A DNA stretch of 52,573 bases from Pirellula sp. (GTDB lineage Bacteria; Planctomycetota; Planctomycetia; Pirellulales; Pirellulaceae): the NCBI GenBank assembly GCA_021299695.1, contig JAJTEK010000032.1:1-52573 (forward strand), read 5' to 3'. The translations under genes were made by a program, and so were the position numbers. Positions 25,436-36,061 of this stretch are shown here, piece by piece; position 1 is the first letter of the stretch, and every line of letters starts with the position of its first letter. The notes under the pieces are model-generated. The model searched no databases. It was not told the DNA's origin and saw only the letters and a program-made list of their open reading frames with translations.

Positions 25436-26404
25436 TTAGGTGGCTCTGAATACTCGTCCCAGAAGGATCGTTGGGAAGACCAAAGCTGCGATGAGCAAGC
25501 CCATCCACGGGCCGGAATAGATCAAGGCAAGTGTCGCATCAATAAAGAGGATATTGAGGATCGCTGTGCGGATTGCCAGCCCTAGATCCGGGCCTCGGAG
25601 TGTTCGGATCGAGTTCCAGGCCCTGCGGAAAACCGGGACCGCTAGGAGCAGCATGATGCAGGGAAAAACCCACTGCGCCGAACCGCCTCGTCGCTGAGCG
25701 ATTTGCATCAGCGAGGGACTTGGGAATCTCCAAATCGTCCACGCAAACAAAAAGATCCCCGCAAGGCTCGTAAGCCAACCGAAGCACAGACGCCAGCGGG
25801 ACTGGACACCAAGAAATTCCTTTCTCGCGGCGATGGTAAACCCCATGACGTAAAGGCAAAAGGCAGCCGGGTAGAACCAAAGGTCCGCAGAGAGATTCGG
25901 TACTTTAGGACCAGAGGCAATCGCCATCCCCATGCTTAGATTCAGCCCCCGACACAATCCCATAACCAACGGGGCAAGTGGCGTTTTTTTTAAAGGGCCG
26001 TCGTAGGCGAGAATCGCAGTGATCAGCAGAACACCTACCGCGAAAGTTTCAAGCATCGAGCCATGGATGCAGTAGGCGGCCGCGCAAGCCAGAGCCAATC
26101 CGATCCCGAGCATCGCCGAGCCCGCGAAGCGGGCTTGGGCCAAGCCGATTGCGCCTCGGACAATCGGTCCGGGTCGGTCGTTTGCCAGATCTTCGTCCAG
26201 ATCAAACACGTCGTTGAGGACCATCCCGCCCCAATAAAGCAGAATCGATGCGAGTGCCGCAAGCAGTCCTGCGGCGGGTTCAAAGACCCAAATGGAAAAA
26301 GCACCACCCAGGCACATACCTGCAAGAGCATCTGCTGCGCTGGTGAATGTGTTTGGGATGCGAACCAACTGAGCCCAGTCTTTGAGGGTAGCGGTCATTA
26401 CCAT
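25436..26404 (-). CDS. UbiA-family prenyltransferase
   Basis: A polytopic 322-residue membrane protein with eight to nine hydrophobic segments. The first aspartate-rich motif NDVFDLDEDLANDRPGP (about 65-81) binds the prenyl diphosphate through Mg2+; YDGPLKKTPL is the second cytoplasmic motif region. It should attach a prenyl chain to an aromatic or other acceptor, as in quinone, haem O or archaeal-type lipid synthesis. The acceptor cannot be told: the second motif lacks a clear DxxxD. It follows the phosphoesterase gene by 32 bases, so both are probably in one transcript. Confidence 0.85.
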   Translation of the reverse strand: MVMTATLKDWAQLVRIPNTFTSAADALAGMCLGGAFSIWVFEPAAGLLAALASILLYWGGMVLNDVFDLDEDLANDRPGPIVRGAIGLAQARFAGSAMLGIGLALACAAAYCIHGSMLETFAVGVLLITAILAYDGPLKKTPLAPLVMGLCRGLNLSMGMAIASGPKVPNLSADLWFYPAAFCLYVMGFTIAARKEFLGVQSRWRLCFGWLTSLAGIFLFAWTIWRFPSPSLMQIAQRRGGSAQWVFPCIMLLLAVPVFRRAWNSIRTLRGPDLGLAIRTAILNILFIDATLALIYSGPWMGLLIAALVFPTILLGRVFRAT

Positions 26405-26436
26405 GGTTGATTTCGAGTTCGATCAGGGGCTTGGGT

Positions 26437-27291
26437 TCACAGCGCGGCGAGTTGGTCCGACGGGGAATTGCTCAGAATCGTCCATTGCGTCTTGACCAAG
26501 GTCATCCCGTCGCGAATGCAGATGTAGTTGGCAAGAGCCAGAGGGTCTGATTGCACGATGGCTTGTGGATCGCCTGGCATATTGGGAAAGTGCATTGCAG
26601 AACTGCCCGAGCTGGCATAGAGGATCGCATCCTTTAGGCAGCATACAGGACGATGAACATGCCCGAAAAATACACCGCGAACACGCCCGGAGTTGAGACT
26701 CAAAAGTTCGTGGAGTTGATGCCCATTTTCGATCCCCATCGTCCGATCGATCCACTGGCAATCGAGCTCGATGGGTGGATAATGCAGGAAAATCGTCCAA
26801 TGGCGATCGGGGTCGGCCAGAAGTCTTCTGACGGCTGCCAGTTGCCTAGCACATAGTTCTCCCCGGGGATCGATCTGACGAGAGGCTCTCGCGTCGAGAA
26901 CTAAAAAAAATTCACCGCGAACCTCGAACCAATAGGCAAGTCGACCTTCGTCGCAATCCACCGAGTGGATTTTCCAATCTCTTGGTAGTGAGCCACGAAG
27001 GCGTTGACCGAGCACTTGGCGATGATCGTGATTGCCGACGGCCGTTAGGACAGGCAGACCGAGTCTTTGCAATCGTTCCCAAGCTTGATCGGTCGAGTAG
27101 CCCATATCGCCATCGAGATGTCCCCGGTGCACCCAATCTCCGGTGTGGAAGATAAAGTCGATGGGGTCTTTGATCGCAGCGATCCGATCGCAAAGTTGAT
27201 CGAATCGGGACTTCGAATCGATGCCCGGGGCAATCGCATCGCTGGCCCAATGGGTATCGCTGATGTGCACAAACCGGATCGCTTGGTCCAT
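26437..27291 (-). CDS. Calcineurin-like metallophosphoesterase (CpdA-like)
   Basis: A 284-residue cytoplasmic enzyme with the five metal-binding blocks in order: DTHW in HISDTHW (about 9-15), GDWVHRG, GNHDHRQ, HYPPIE and GHVHRP. This is the layout of CpdA/GpdQ class III phosphodiesterases, which hydrolyse cyclic nucleotides or phosphodiesters. The gene starts 20 bases after the DJ-1/PfpI gene and precedes ubiA. No distinct substrate determinants are visible. Confidence 0.88.
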   Translation of the reverse strand: MDQAIRFVHISDTHWASDAIAPGIDSKSRFDQLCDRIAAIKDPIDFIFHTGDWVHRGHLDGDMGYSTDQAWERLQRLGLPVLTAVGNHDHRQVLGQRLRGSLPRDWKIHSVDCDEGRLAYWFEVRGEFFLVLDARASRQIDPRGELCARQLAAVRRLLADPDRHWTIFLHYPPIELDCQWIDRTMGIENGHQLHELLSLNSGRVRGVFFGHVHRPVCCLKDAILYASSGSSAMHFPNMPGDPQAIVQSDPLALANYICIRDGMTLVKTQWTILSNSPSDQLAAL

Positions 27292-27311
27292 GGGTCGTTG
27301 GGCTCGGGTTG

Positions 27312-27857
27312 CTAAGCTCTTGGGGCTTGCGCTGCGATCAGATCGACCATGGCTTTGGCAAACCAGGGCAGATCGTCGGGTTTTCGGCTCGAGACAAAGT
27401 GCCTATCGACGACCACAGGAGCATCGACCCACAGAGCCCCGGCGTTGACAAGATCATCTTTGATGCCGAGCGATCCGGTAGTCCGAACCCCCCGATAGAC
27501 ATCTGCGGAGATCGCCAGCCAACCGCCGTGGCAGATCGCCGCAACGCACTTTTTCGCGTCCGAGAAGTCGCGGATTAGTTTTTTGACTTTATCGAGGCGT
27601 CGCAGGCGGTCGGGCATGAAACCTCCGGGGAGCAAAACGGCGTCAAAATCCGATTCGTGCATATCCGCAATGGCTGCGTCGGATGTGCAAGGGTAGCCGT
27701 TTTTACCCGCATAGACCTCGTTGGCACGCTCGCCGGCGATGATCACCTGGGCCCCCTCTTCGATCAACCGAAGCTTCGGGTACCAAAGCTCCAAATCTTC
27801 GTAGATGTCGCCAACGAAAGCCAAAACGCGTTTGCCGGCGAGTTTTTTATCGTTCAT
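27312..27857 (-). CDS. DJ-1/PfpI family amidase-like protein
   Basis: 181 residues with the class I glutamine-amidotransferase-like fold. The nucleophile elbow is AICHGGW (Cys near 109), and the family Glu is in a YEDLELWYP segment near the start. PfpI-like proteins act as chaperone-deglycase, protease or amidase, so function is open. It heads a probable minus-strand operon with the phosphoesterase and ubiA, and is divergent from metF across a 107-base gap. Confidence 0.85.
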   Translation of the reverse strand: MNDKKLAGKRVLAFVGDIYEDLELWYPKLRLIEEGAQVIIAGERANEVYAGKNGYPCTSDAAIADMHESDFDAVLLPGGFMPDRLRRLDKVKKLIRDFSDAKKCVAAICHGGWLAISADVYRGVRTTGSLGIKDDLVNAGALWVDAPVVVDRHFVSSRKPDDLPWFAKAMVDLIAAQAPRA

Positions 27858-27964
27858 AACGTGGAGGGTTTCCCAAATAAAGTGTTTTGAAGTATCTTAG
27901 CGTACGGTTATTCACGGTTACAACAGGTCATATCTCGGATTCACCAGGAGCAGCAGGTAGCTCG

Positions 27965-28843
27965 ATGAAGCTTAAGGATTTTTTTAGCCCAGAGCGTTTG
28001 CAAAGTGGCACCCGTGGATTGTCTTTCGAGCTTTTTCCACCCAAGAACGAAGAGCTTCTCCCGAATCTTATGACCACGGTCGAGGAGCTACAGCGCTTTT
28101 CTCCCGACTTTTTCACCTGCACGTACGGTGCAGGTGGGTCGACCCGCGACCGAACCCTAGGTGTTCTCGGTGCTCTGAAGTCTCAGCATAATCTGCGAAT
28201 CGCTTCACACCTGACCTGCGTCGGATCGACCGTCGAACAACTCAGGTCCTACCTGGACGAAGCCACGGCGATCGGAGTCGACTACATCGTCGCATTGCGT
28301 GGCGATCCGCCCAAGGGGGAGACGGAGTTCAAGCAAACCGAAGGTGGCCTGAGGTATGCGAACGATCTGGTCTCGCTGCTCCGACGCGAGTATCCAGAAC
28401 TTGGAATCTTGGTCGCAGGCTATCCAGAAGTCCACCAAGAGGCCCCGTCTGCAGAAGTGGATCTAGAGAACCTAAAGCGCAAGGTCGATTCTGGTGCCGA
28501 TGCGATCGTAACTCAGTTGTTCTACAACAACGAGGATTTCTACCGCTTCAGAGATCGTTGTGAAGCGATTGGGATCAAAATCCCCGTGATCCCAGGAATC
28601 CTCCCGGTCATCAGCTTACCCAGTATCCAGCGGATCGCATCGATGTGCAAAGCCGCACTTCCTCAAGACTTTGTCGATGCGTTATCCAAGAGCGACCAAG
28701 TCGATTGGCAGTTCCAAGTGGGAACCGATTTCGCTGCGAACCAAGTTGCCGACTTGCTCAAGTCCGGGATACCCGGAATCCACTTCTATGTGCTCAATTC
28801 GTCGAAAGCTACATCGAAAGTCCTCGATGCGGTCGGTTGGTAG
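27965..28843 (+). CDS. metF: Methylenetetrahydrofolate reductase
   Basis: 292 residues. The enzyme reduces 5,10-methylene-THF to 5-methyl-THF with FAD for methionine synthesis. Family motifs: SFELFPPK near the N-terminus, TYGAGGSTRD, HLTCVG, ALRGDPP, and VTQLFYNN. ATG 27965 gives MKLKDFFSP, the usual start; an in-frame Met at 27887 would add 26 residues in the promoter region. AGGAG and CAGGTAG lie upstream. The final FYVLNSS is a normal MetF end. Monocistronic; no SAM riboswitch is evident in the short leader. Confidence 0.93.
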   Translation: MKLKDFFSPERLQSGTRGLSFELFPPKNEELLPNLMTTVEELQRFSPDFFTCTYGAGGSTRDRTLGVLGALKSQHNLRIASHLTCVGSTVEQLRSYLDEATAIGVDYIVALRGDPPKGETEFKQTEGGLRYANDLVSLLRREYPELGILVAGYPEVHQEAPSAEVDLENLKRKVDSGADAIVTQLFYNNEDFYRFRDRCEAIGIKIPVIPGILPVISLPSIQRIASMCKAALPQDFVDALSKSDQVDWQFQVGTDFAANQVADLLKSGIPGIHFYVLNSSKATSKVLDAVGW

Positions 28844-28881
28844 CATTCCCTCGGATATCGGAACCCAAACGGTTCTTTGAA

Positions 28882-29778
28882 TCACTTTTTTGCCCTCGGG
28901 TGCGCTTTATCGTAAGCCGCCTTGATGTTGGCTGTACTTACGTGTGTGTAGATCTGAGTGGTCACTAAGCTCTTATGTCCGAGCAACTCCTGAACGCTGC
29001 GGATATCGGCCCCTCCGTTGAGCAGGTGGGTAGCGAAACTATGCCGGAGGGTATGGGGACTCGTCCGCGTATCGAGTCCGCACTCTTTGATGTACTTTTC
29101 GAGCATTCGCGCCACACTTCGAGCCGTCAGCCTGCCGCCGAATTTGTTTCGGAAGGTCGCCGGTTCCTTGGTGCCGTTGGGAGCAGGCCTTCTGACTTGA
29201 AGGTAATCGGTCAGGGCTTGGTTGGCGAACGAGCCGAGTTGACCGATCCTCTCTTTTCGACCCTTACCACGGATTCGAATGGTGCCATCGGTAAAATCGA
29301 CATCGCGATCGTTCATTCCTACCAATTCGCTGACCCGGAGTCCGGCACTGTAGGTCACTTCAAGGATCGCAAGATCGCGTCGGCCCATTTCGGTTTGAGC
29401 GTTCGGTGCATTCAGAAGCGAGAGGATTTCTTCGTTGCCAAGAAAATGAGGGAGTTTTCTGGTACCTCGAGGGTTTCGCAGCGGTTGGGCTGGATTCGAA
29501 TCGACCATTTGCTGACGCTGAGCGAACTTGAAGAAACTCCGAAGAGAAGCAAGTTTCCGGCTGATGCTCGATTTGGCATAGCCCGCATCGTGCAGTGCCG
29601 TGAGGTATCCGCGAAGGTCCGTTGGGGTGATCTCGTCGGGGCGTCGTTTCTTCTGACCTTCGTCGGTGATAAAATCCGCCATATCGATCAAATCCTCACG
29701 ATAGGATTTGATCGTCAGGTCGGAGGCATTCCGCTCGACATCCAGATAACGCAAGAACTGAAAGACTTCCTGATGCAT
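28882..29778 (-). CDS. Tyrosine recombinase XerC/XerD
   Basis: 298 residues, the standard Xer length. The N-terminal SAM-like DNA-binding domain covers about 1-95. The catalytic residues are all present: Arg148 in SAGLRVSEL, Lys172, His242 and Arg245 in HTLRHSFATHL, His268 in LLGHKSL and Tyr277 in TQIYTHV. Xer enzymes resolve chromosome dimers at dif near the terminus. Whether it is XerC or XerD cannot be settled by sight. No prophage or integron gene is next to it, so it is probably housekeeping. It converges with metF. Confidence 0.9.
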   Translation of the reverse strand: MHQEVFQFLRYLDVERNASDLTIKSYREDLIDMADFITDEGQKKRRPDEITPTDLRGYLTALHDAGYAKSSISRKLASLRSFFKFAQRQQMVDSNPAQPLRNPRGTRKLPHFLGNEEILSLLNAPNAQTEMGRRDLAILEVTYSAGLRVSELVGMNDRDVDFTDGTIRIRGKGRKERIGQLGSFANQALTDYLQVRRPAPNGTKEPATFRNKFGGRLTARSVARMLEKYIKECGLDTRTSPHTLRHSFATHLLNGGADIRSVQELLGHKSLVTTQIYTHVSTANIKAAYDKAHPRAKK

Positions 29779-29932
29779 GCTTTAGCCCATCCTTGCCTGA
29801 GTATCGGGAGTTTCGGCACGCTCCCTTTGGGAAATGATACGATTTGGAGGCTTGCTCGCGTCCAAAGCATGAACTAAGGTAATAGCACTGTCTTCGGGGT
29901 CCGTTCGACGAACATTTCCATTCTTTGCCACA

Positions 29933-30169
29933 ATGCTCTTCAAAATTCTACCCTTGCTTTGGATGGCGTTTATCGCAGCGGTGATTTTGTTGCCAACGAT
30001 CACAGCCTTGACAGGGCGTCCCAAGGGTCCGAGCAAGCCCAAGAAGGCCAAGGCAAAGAAGAGGAAAAAAGGCGACCCTGAGCCCGAAGAGACCAGCGAC
30101 GACGTTCCCCCCGAACCGATCCTGGATTTTGGCGACGAAATGGCTCAAATGGAAAGCTCCAAGAAATAA
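29933..30169 (+). CDS. Small membrane-anchored protein with a basic then acidic tail
   Basis: 78 residues: a hydrophobic N-terminal helix (about 4-26, LLWMAFIAAVILLPTITAL), then a strongly basic stretch (KPKKAKAKKRKK) and an acidic end (PEPEETSDDVPPEP, FGDEMAQM). No domain is recognised. The charge layout suggests a cytoplasm-facing tail that could bind nucleic acid or ribosomes, but that is speculation. It stands between xer and the metal permease. Confidence 0.65.
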   Translation: MLFKILPLLWMAFIAAVILLPTITALTGRPKGPSKPKKAKAKKRKKGDPEPEETSDDVPPEPILDFGDEMAQMESSKK

Positions 30170-30204
30170 GGGTCGGTTTTACGGTCGGTTTTACTCTGCA
30201 TCGA

Positions 30205-30243
30205 GTTTTGCGCTGCATAGAGTTGCATAGAATCTTGCAAAAC
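30205..30243 (+). promoter_or_regulatory. Inverted repeat upstream of the permease-DtxR fusion
   Basis: GTTTTGC at 30205-30211 pairs with GCAAAAC at 30237-30243; between them TGCATAGAGT and TGCATAGAAT form a direct repeat. It ends 29 bases before the start codon, where an operator for a metal regulator would fit. The sequence is not a known DtxR box. Confidence 0.25.
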
Positions 30244-30272
30244 GGTGCACTTTGAGGATGTAGGCCGCTAGG

Positions 30273-31616
30273 ATGTGGTGGGCTTGGCAAGTCGATGGCT
30301 GGATGATTTTGGCGTCGATCCTCTGTGGGATCGCTTGTGCCCTCGTCGGTAACTTTTTGGTTTTGCGCAGACTCAGCCTCATCGGCGATGCACTCAGTCA
30401 CGCAGTCCTTCCGGGGATCGCCGCCTCGTTCCTTTTGTTCGGCAGTCGAAGTCCCTGGGTCTCGCTTCTCGGGGCAGGCATCATCGGAGTGTTGTCCGTC
30501 TGGCTAATCGAACTGGTTCGCGGCCTTGGCCGAATCGAGGAAAGCGCAGCGATCGGAGTGGTTTTCACGGCAATGTTCGCTCTGGGAATCGTCATGATCT
30601 CTCGCATCGAGCACGTGGATCTCGATCCATCTTGCGTCCTTTACGGGAACTTGGAAACGATCGTTTTGGATACTGTCAGCACACCTTTTGGAGAGGTGCC
30701 CAATGTGGTCCTTGAACTCGGGTGCATGTGTCTGTTTAACGCGTTAGTTGTTGCGATTTTTTGGAAGTGGTGGATGCTCTCGACTTTCGACTCCACGCTT
30801 GCGCAGGCCCAAGGCGTCCCGGTGCGATTCCTGAGCTATCTCCTAGCGGCATTGGTCGCAATGACCTGCGTGGTCTCGTTTCGCGCTGTGGGGAACATCA
30901 TGGTCGTCGCGATGCTGATCGTTCCATCGTCGGTCGCATGGATGCTTACCGATCGTCTCAATTCGATGTTTTTCTGGAGTCTGATGATCGCCGTTTGCAG
31001 CAGCGTTCTTGGGCATGGGATCGCAATTAGCTTTCCTCACGTTTTCGGATTCAAATCGGCCAACTCTGCGGCCATGGTCGCGGTGGTTTCGGGCTGCATC
31101 TTGATCGCAGCGATTTTTCTCGGAACCAAGCGAGGATTGCTCTGGCGTTGGAAAAACCAGAGAAAAATGCTCAAACGCATTTTAGCCGAAGACATCTTGG
31201 CACTGTTTTATCGGCATGTCGAAAGCAAGCGAGCCGAGGTCTTCGAGCCGGCCGAACATGCCTTAAGTCTCGATAGGATCGCCTCGAAGTTGCAGCGCAC
31301 AGAGCCCGTGGTTCTGGCGGCCTTGGCCGAGCTGGTCGCCAAAAACTGGATTAGCAGTACCGCAGGCCAATGGTGCTTGACCCAAGTGGGATATCGGCAA
31401 GCTCAGGTGTTGGTCCGGACCCACAGATTATGGGAGCATTACCTAAGAGAAGAAACAAGCATCGCAGACCCAAGACTCCATGCGACGGCCGAATCACTCG
31501 AACACTTTACGTCATCGGAGCTAAGAGAGAGTCTGGGGCAAGTCTCCGGTGGGCCGACGGTCGATCCACACGGCAAAGCTATCCCCCCAGAGTCGATTGC
31601 CCCAGAGGGGCGGTAG
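30273..31616 (+). CDS. Metal ABC permease fused to a DtxR-like regulator domain
   Basis: 447 residues in two parts. Residues 1-290 form a ZnuB/MntB-type permease with about eight helices (GDALSHAVLPG is the family loop). After a basic linker (KRGLLWRWKNQRKMLKR) comes a cytoplasmic winged-helix segment (about 310-365, SLDRIASKLQRTEPVVLAAL) and a DtxR metal-binding/dimerisation-like helix pair (about 375-420: THRLWEHYL...HATAESLEHF). So the transporter appears to carry its own metal-sensing and DNA-binding-type domain. Neither ATPase nor binding protein is adjacent. The metal is probably Mn, Zn or Fe. Confidence 0.85.
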   Translation: MWWAWQVDGWMILASILCGIACALVGNFLVLRRLSLIGDALSHAVLPGIAASFLLFGSRSPWVSLLGAGIIGVLSVWLIELVRGLGRIEESAAIGVVFTAMFALGIVMISRIEHVDLDPSCVLYGNLETIVLDTVSTPFGEVPNVVLELGCMCLFNALVVAIFWKWWMLSTFDSTLAQAQGVPVRFLSYLLAALVAMTCVVSFRAVGNIMVVAMLIVPSSVAWMLTDRLNSMFFWSLMIAVCSSVLGHGIAISFPHVFGFKSANSAAMVAVVSGCILIAAIFLGTKRGLLWRWKNQRKMLKRILAEDILALFYRHVESKRAEVFEPAEHALSLDRIASKLQRTEPVVLAALAELVAKNWISSTAGQWCLTQVGYRQAQVLVRTHRLWEHYLREETSIADPRLHATAESLEHFTSSELRESLGQVSGGPTVDPHGKAIPPESIAPEGR

Positions 31617-31627
31617 GTGGTTTGGTC

Positions 31628-32005
31628 ATGTTTGTCCGGGTCTACAGCACAGAGGACCAGAGTTTTGCCCAGAGCTTCGAGGGATTCCTCGAGGCGATTG
31701 GCTCCTGGGAGGGTATGTATGCCGAGCTAGATGGGTCGTGGGTCTGGGTTTTTCACGAGGAAGACCGACGCTACCAGCTCGACGGGATGGTTTACGACCG
31801 ATCCGGAGGCATCGAGTACGTCGAGATCAAAGGTCAGGCTACACAGAAGGCTTGGACGATGATTTGCAATGCTTTGATTGCCGATTTTCAACGAACAAGC
31901 CCTGATGCCTTTGCTCAGCACTTGCGGGTACACGACATCGAGCAACAATGTTGGCGCGGTGCTTGCGATCCGAGCTTGTTTTCTAGTCCGGATTCGAAAA
32001 ACTAG
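31628..32005 (+). CDS. Hypothetical protein, 125 aa
   Basis: I do not recognise this protein. It is soluble and rich in aromatic residues (YAELDGSWVWVFHEEDRRYQ), with an alternation that suggests a small beta-sheet followed by a helix (KAWTMICNALIADFQ). ATG 31628 starts 11 bases after the permease stop, so co-transcription is likely; an open extension upstream overlaps the permease and is not needed. Confidence 0.65.
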   Translation: MFVRVYSTEDQSFAQSFEGFLEAIGSWEGMYAELDGSWVWVFHEEDRRYQLDGMVYDRSGGIEYVEIKGQATQKAWTMICNALIADFQRTSPDAFAQHLRVHDIEQQCWRGACDPSLFSSPDSKN

Positions 32006-32043
32006 TGCACCGTGCCTAAGAGGATTCCTTCCATGAAGGATAA

Positions 32044-33537
<1,494 letters not shown>

Positions 33538-33541
<4 letters not shown>

Positions 33542-34251
33542 CATCCCAACCCAAACCACCGAGGATCAAGTTCTGCGGGTTCACTCGCCAGCAAGATCTA
33601 GCCGACGCGATCGATCTGCAGGTCGATGCGATCGGGCTGAACTTCTACCCAAAAAGCAAACGATATCTTGAACCGCTAATGGCCAAGCGACTCTCATCGC
33701 TGGTACAAGGCTGCTGCATGCGGGTAGGGATTTTTGTCGATTCGACTCCCGAACAGATCGATCGTGTCCTCTCGGTGTGCCCTCTAGATGCGATCCAACT
33801 GCACGGCCAAGAGTCCGTCGAATGGCTTATGGAGTTCGAGAATTCCTCCTACTGGCCAGGATTGCCAATTCTTAAGGCGTTGGCATACCGAGGCCCTCTG
33901 GACGATCCGGATTGGACAAGCTGGGTTCAGGAGAGCTCCCACGAGCATTCCTCCGTCATCGGCATGCTCGTGGATGCTTACGATCCGATCGAAAAAGGGG
34001 GAACCGGCAAACGGGCCAACTGGGGCTTGCTGAGACCTCGACCGTCGAGTTTTCTCAAAGCCGACGGTTCGAGCGCCCCGCTGCTGCTCGCCGGTGGATT
34101 GGATCCGAGCAACCTAGCCGAAGCCTTGGAGTTGGTCGAACCAAGTGGGATCGATGTCGCCAGTGGGATTGAATCCTCGCCTGGGATCAAGGATCCAGTT
34201 AAGATGAGGTCGATGGTCGAGACGATTCGAAACTACGCGACGTCGAGGTGA
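33538..34251 (+). CDS. trpF: Phosphoribosylanthranilate isomerase
   Basis: 237 residues, TIM barrel, third step of tryptophan synthesis from anthranilate. Early KFCGFTRQQDLADAI has the catalytic Cys in the place of the family KICG(I/L)T motif, GLNFYPKSKRY follows, then VGIFVDS, IQLHGQE and LLAGGLDPSN. The start overlaps the gltX stop by four bases. The other trp genes are elsewhere. Two short extensions (about 110-130 and 155-165) make it a little longer than usual. Confidence 0.92.
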
Positions 34252-34254
34252 ACG

Positions 34255-34833
34255 ATGGCTAGCTCCCTGATACAGTCAAAATACCCGATGGAGATCGAGG
34301 GCAAGTACCGAGTCGAAGACTCCACCGAGCTATTGGCCCAACTGGAGAGCCTGGGAGCTAAGGAACTCGAGTCGGAGTCTCAAGAAGACCATTATTTAAG
34401 GCACCCGGCGAGGGATTTCCGAATCACCGACGAGGCGCTTCGGATGCGCCGAGTCAACGAACAGTGGCACATCACTTACAAAGGTCCTCGCCAAGAGGGT
34501 TTGTTCAAGACCCGACCAGAAATCGAATTGCCGTTGGCGAACCGAAGCGAAGTCGGCTGGCTGAAGATTTGGGAAAACCTAGGTTTTGAGCCTGTCGCCA
34601 TCGTGCGAAAAACTCGCAGAGTTTTCTCACTCGAAGACTTCCACCCAGGCTTGAAAGTCACGCTCGATAATGTTTGCGAATTAGGAATATTCGCCGAAGT
34701 CGAATGCGTCGTCGATTCACCCGAAGAGTTGGCTATGGCCGAACAAGCCATCGCATCGGCGGCGAATGCCCTAAGGCTTCACCACGTCGAGAAACGAAGC
34801 TATCTTTCGATGCTTTTGGAGCAACAGAAATAG
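34255..34833 (+). CDS. CYTH-domain protein, class IV adenylate cyclase-like
   Basis: 192 residues. The family ExExK motif is EIEGKYRV near the N-terminus, and internal RMRRVN, TYKGPR and ETRPEIELP-like (KTRPEIELP) strands supply the charged tunnel residues. Such enzymes bind triphosphates and Mg2+ and act either as adenylate cyclase (CyaB) or as triphosphatase; sight alone cannot decide. It starts three bases after the trpF stop, likely as one transcript with trpF and thiE. ATG 34288 (MEIEGKY) is an alternative start. Confidence 0.85.
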   Translation: MASSLIQSKYPMEIEGKYRVEDSTELLAQLESLGAKELESESQEDHYLRHPARDFRITDEALRMRRVNEQWHITYKGPRQEGLFKTRPEIELPLANRSEVGWLKIWENLGFEPVAIVRKTRRVFSLEDFHPGLKVTLDNVCELGIFAEVECVVDSPEELAMAEQAIASAANALRLHHVEKRSYLSMLLEQQK

Positions 34834-34842
34834 AGTCCGTTC

Positions 34843-35934
34843 ATGAACGAATCCCACGACCATTCCCAAATCGTTTTGCGCCGGATGCTCGACGCGAACA
34901 CCAACCGGGTGATGGAAGGCCTCCGAACCCTCGAGGACGTAGCAAGGTTCTCTGGATGGGTCCAATGGCAAGTCGATTACAAGAGTATTCGACATGTCCT
35001 TCAACAACTGATCGATGATTTAGGACAAGGCTCCTTAGGGCAATCCGCATTGGTTTCAGCAAGGGATGCACATGGGGACGTCGGCAGAGAAAGCAAAACG
35101 ACCCAAGAGATGCAGCGGCCCGAGGGTCTTCTCTCGATCGTTGCAGCAGCGGCCTCGCGGGTCGAACAAGCATTCCGTGTGATCGAAGAGGCCACCAAAG
35201 TGCTCGCACCCAATCAGGCCGCTTCGATCGAGCAACAGCGATACAAAGTTTATGACTTGAATGCCGCATTGCGGTTGGCCTGCCAGCGGGATTTAAGGTT
35301 CCTGCAGCAAGCTAGACTCTATGTTTTGGTCGACTGTCAACTAGCGATCGACGCGTTCGCTCGACGGATCGCGGAGATATCCAAGGCGGGAGTCCAACTG
35401 ATTCAGATTCGTGACAAGCATGCCGATGCCATTCGCATTTTGGAGTATTTTCAAGTAGCCCAGGAAGCCGTCGAGAGCAGCGCTACGCGAGTATTGATCA
35501 ACGACCGGGTCGACATTGCAGCGACGACAAAGGCGGCGGGAGTTCACATCGGACAAGAGGACCTGCCGGTGCGATCCTCGCGACGGATTCTGCAGCCATG
35601 GCAATACTTAGGTCTATCGACCCACGACCTTGCACAGGTCCAGAAGGGAATCGCACTGGGAGTCGACTATATCGGCTGTGGACCCACATTCGCATCCCAG
35701 ACGAAATCTTTTGATAGATTTTCCGGAATTCCATTTTTGCTTCAAACGGCCAGTTGGTTGCAGGCCAACGCACCGACCGTACCCGCTTTCGCGATCGGTG
35801 GGATCCACTTGGAAAATCTCCCGCAGGTGCTCGATGCAGGATTTGCCAGGGTGGCCCTAGGCTCATGCGTCTGGAATGCTCAAAACCCAGCGAACATGAC
35901 CGAAAAGCTCCGGCAAATGCTCGATCGAGCCTGA
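34843..35934 (+). CDS. thiE: Thiamine-phosphate synthase with N-terminal ThiD2-like domain
   Basis: 363 residues. Residues about 8-140 (RRMLDANTNRVMEGLRTLED) form the small helical domain (ThiD2-like) that precedes ThiE in many planctomycetes and cyanobacteria. Residues about 155-360 are a ThiE TIM barrel that joins HMP-PP with the thiazole phosphate: LIQIRDKHAD, LINDRVDIA, GVHIGQEDLP, DYIGCGPTF, FAIGGIHLEN. Nine bases after the CYTH gene; no TPP riboswitch is expected at this internal position. Confidence 0.9.
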   Translation: MNESHDHSQIVLRRMLDANTNRVMEGLRTLEDVARFSGWVQWQVDYKSIRHVLQQLIDDLGQGSLGQSALVSARDAHGDVGRESKTTQEMQRPEGLLSIVAAAASRVEQAFRVIEEATKVLAPNQAASIEQQRYKVYDLNAALRLACQRDLRFLQQARLYVLVDCQLAIDAFARRIAEISKAGVQLIQIRDKHADAIRILEYFQVAQEAVESSATRVLINDRVDIAATTKAAGVHIGQEDLPVRSSRRILQPWQYLGLSTHDLAQVQKGIALGVDYIGCGPTFASQTKSFDRFSGIPFLLQTASWLQANAPTVPAFAIGGIHLENLPQVLDAGFARVALGSCVWNAQNPANMTEKLRQMLDRA

Positions 35935-36061
35935 TCCGATCGACTTGCGACCAAACCGAGGTGGGCCTCAGAAGCCAAATTGAGTACACTAAAGCCGACT
36001 GTTTTGAGTCCGCCTCGTAGCGTTTCATCCCACAATCCCAGATAGATGGATCTAGTTTGCT

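Noticed and set aside
28975-29877. 300-aa plus-strand open frame
   Set aside because: Antisense to xerC/D, whose full catalytic residue set is on the minus strand.
31370-31627. Longer start for the 125-aa protein
   Set aside because: The extension overlaps the C-terminus of the permease-DtxR gene and has no ribosome site.
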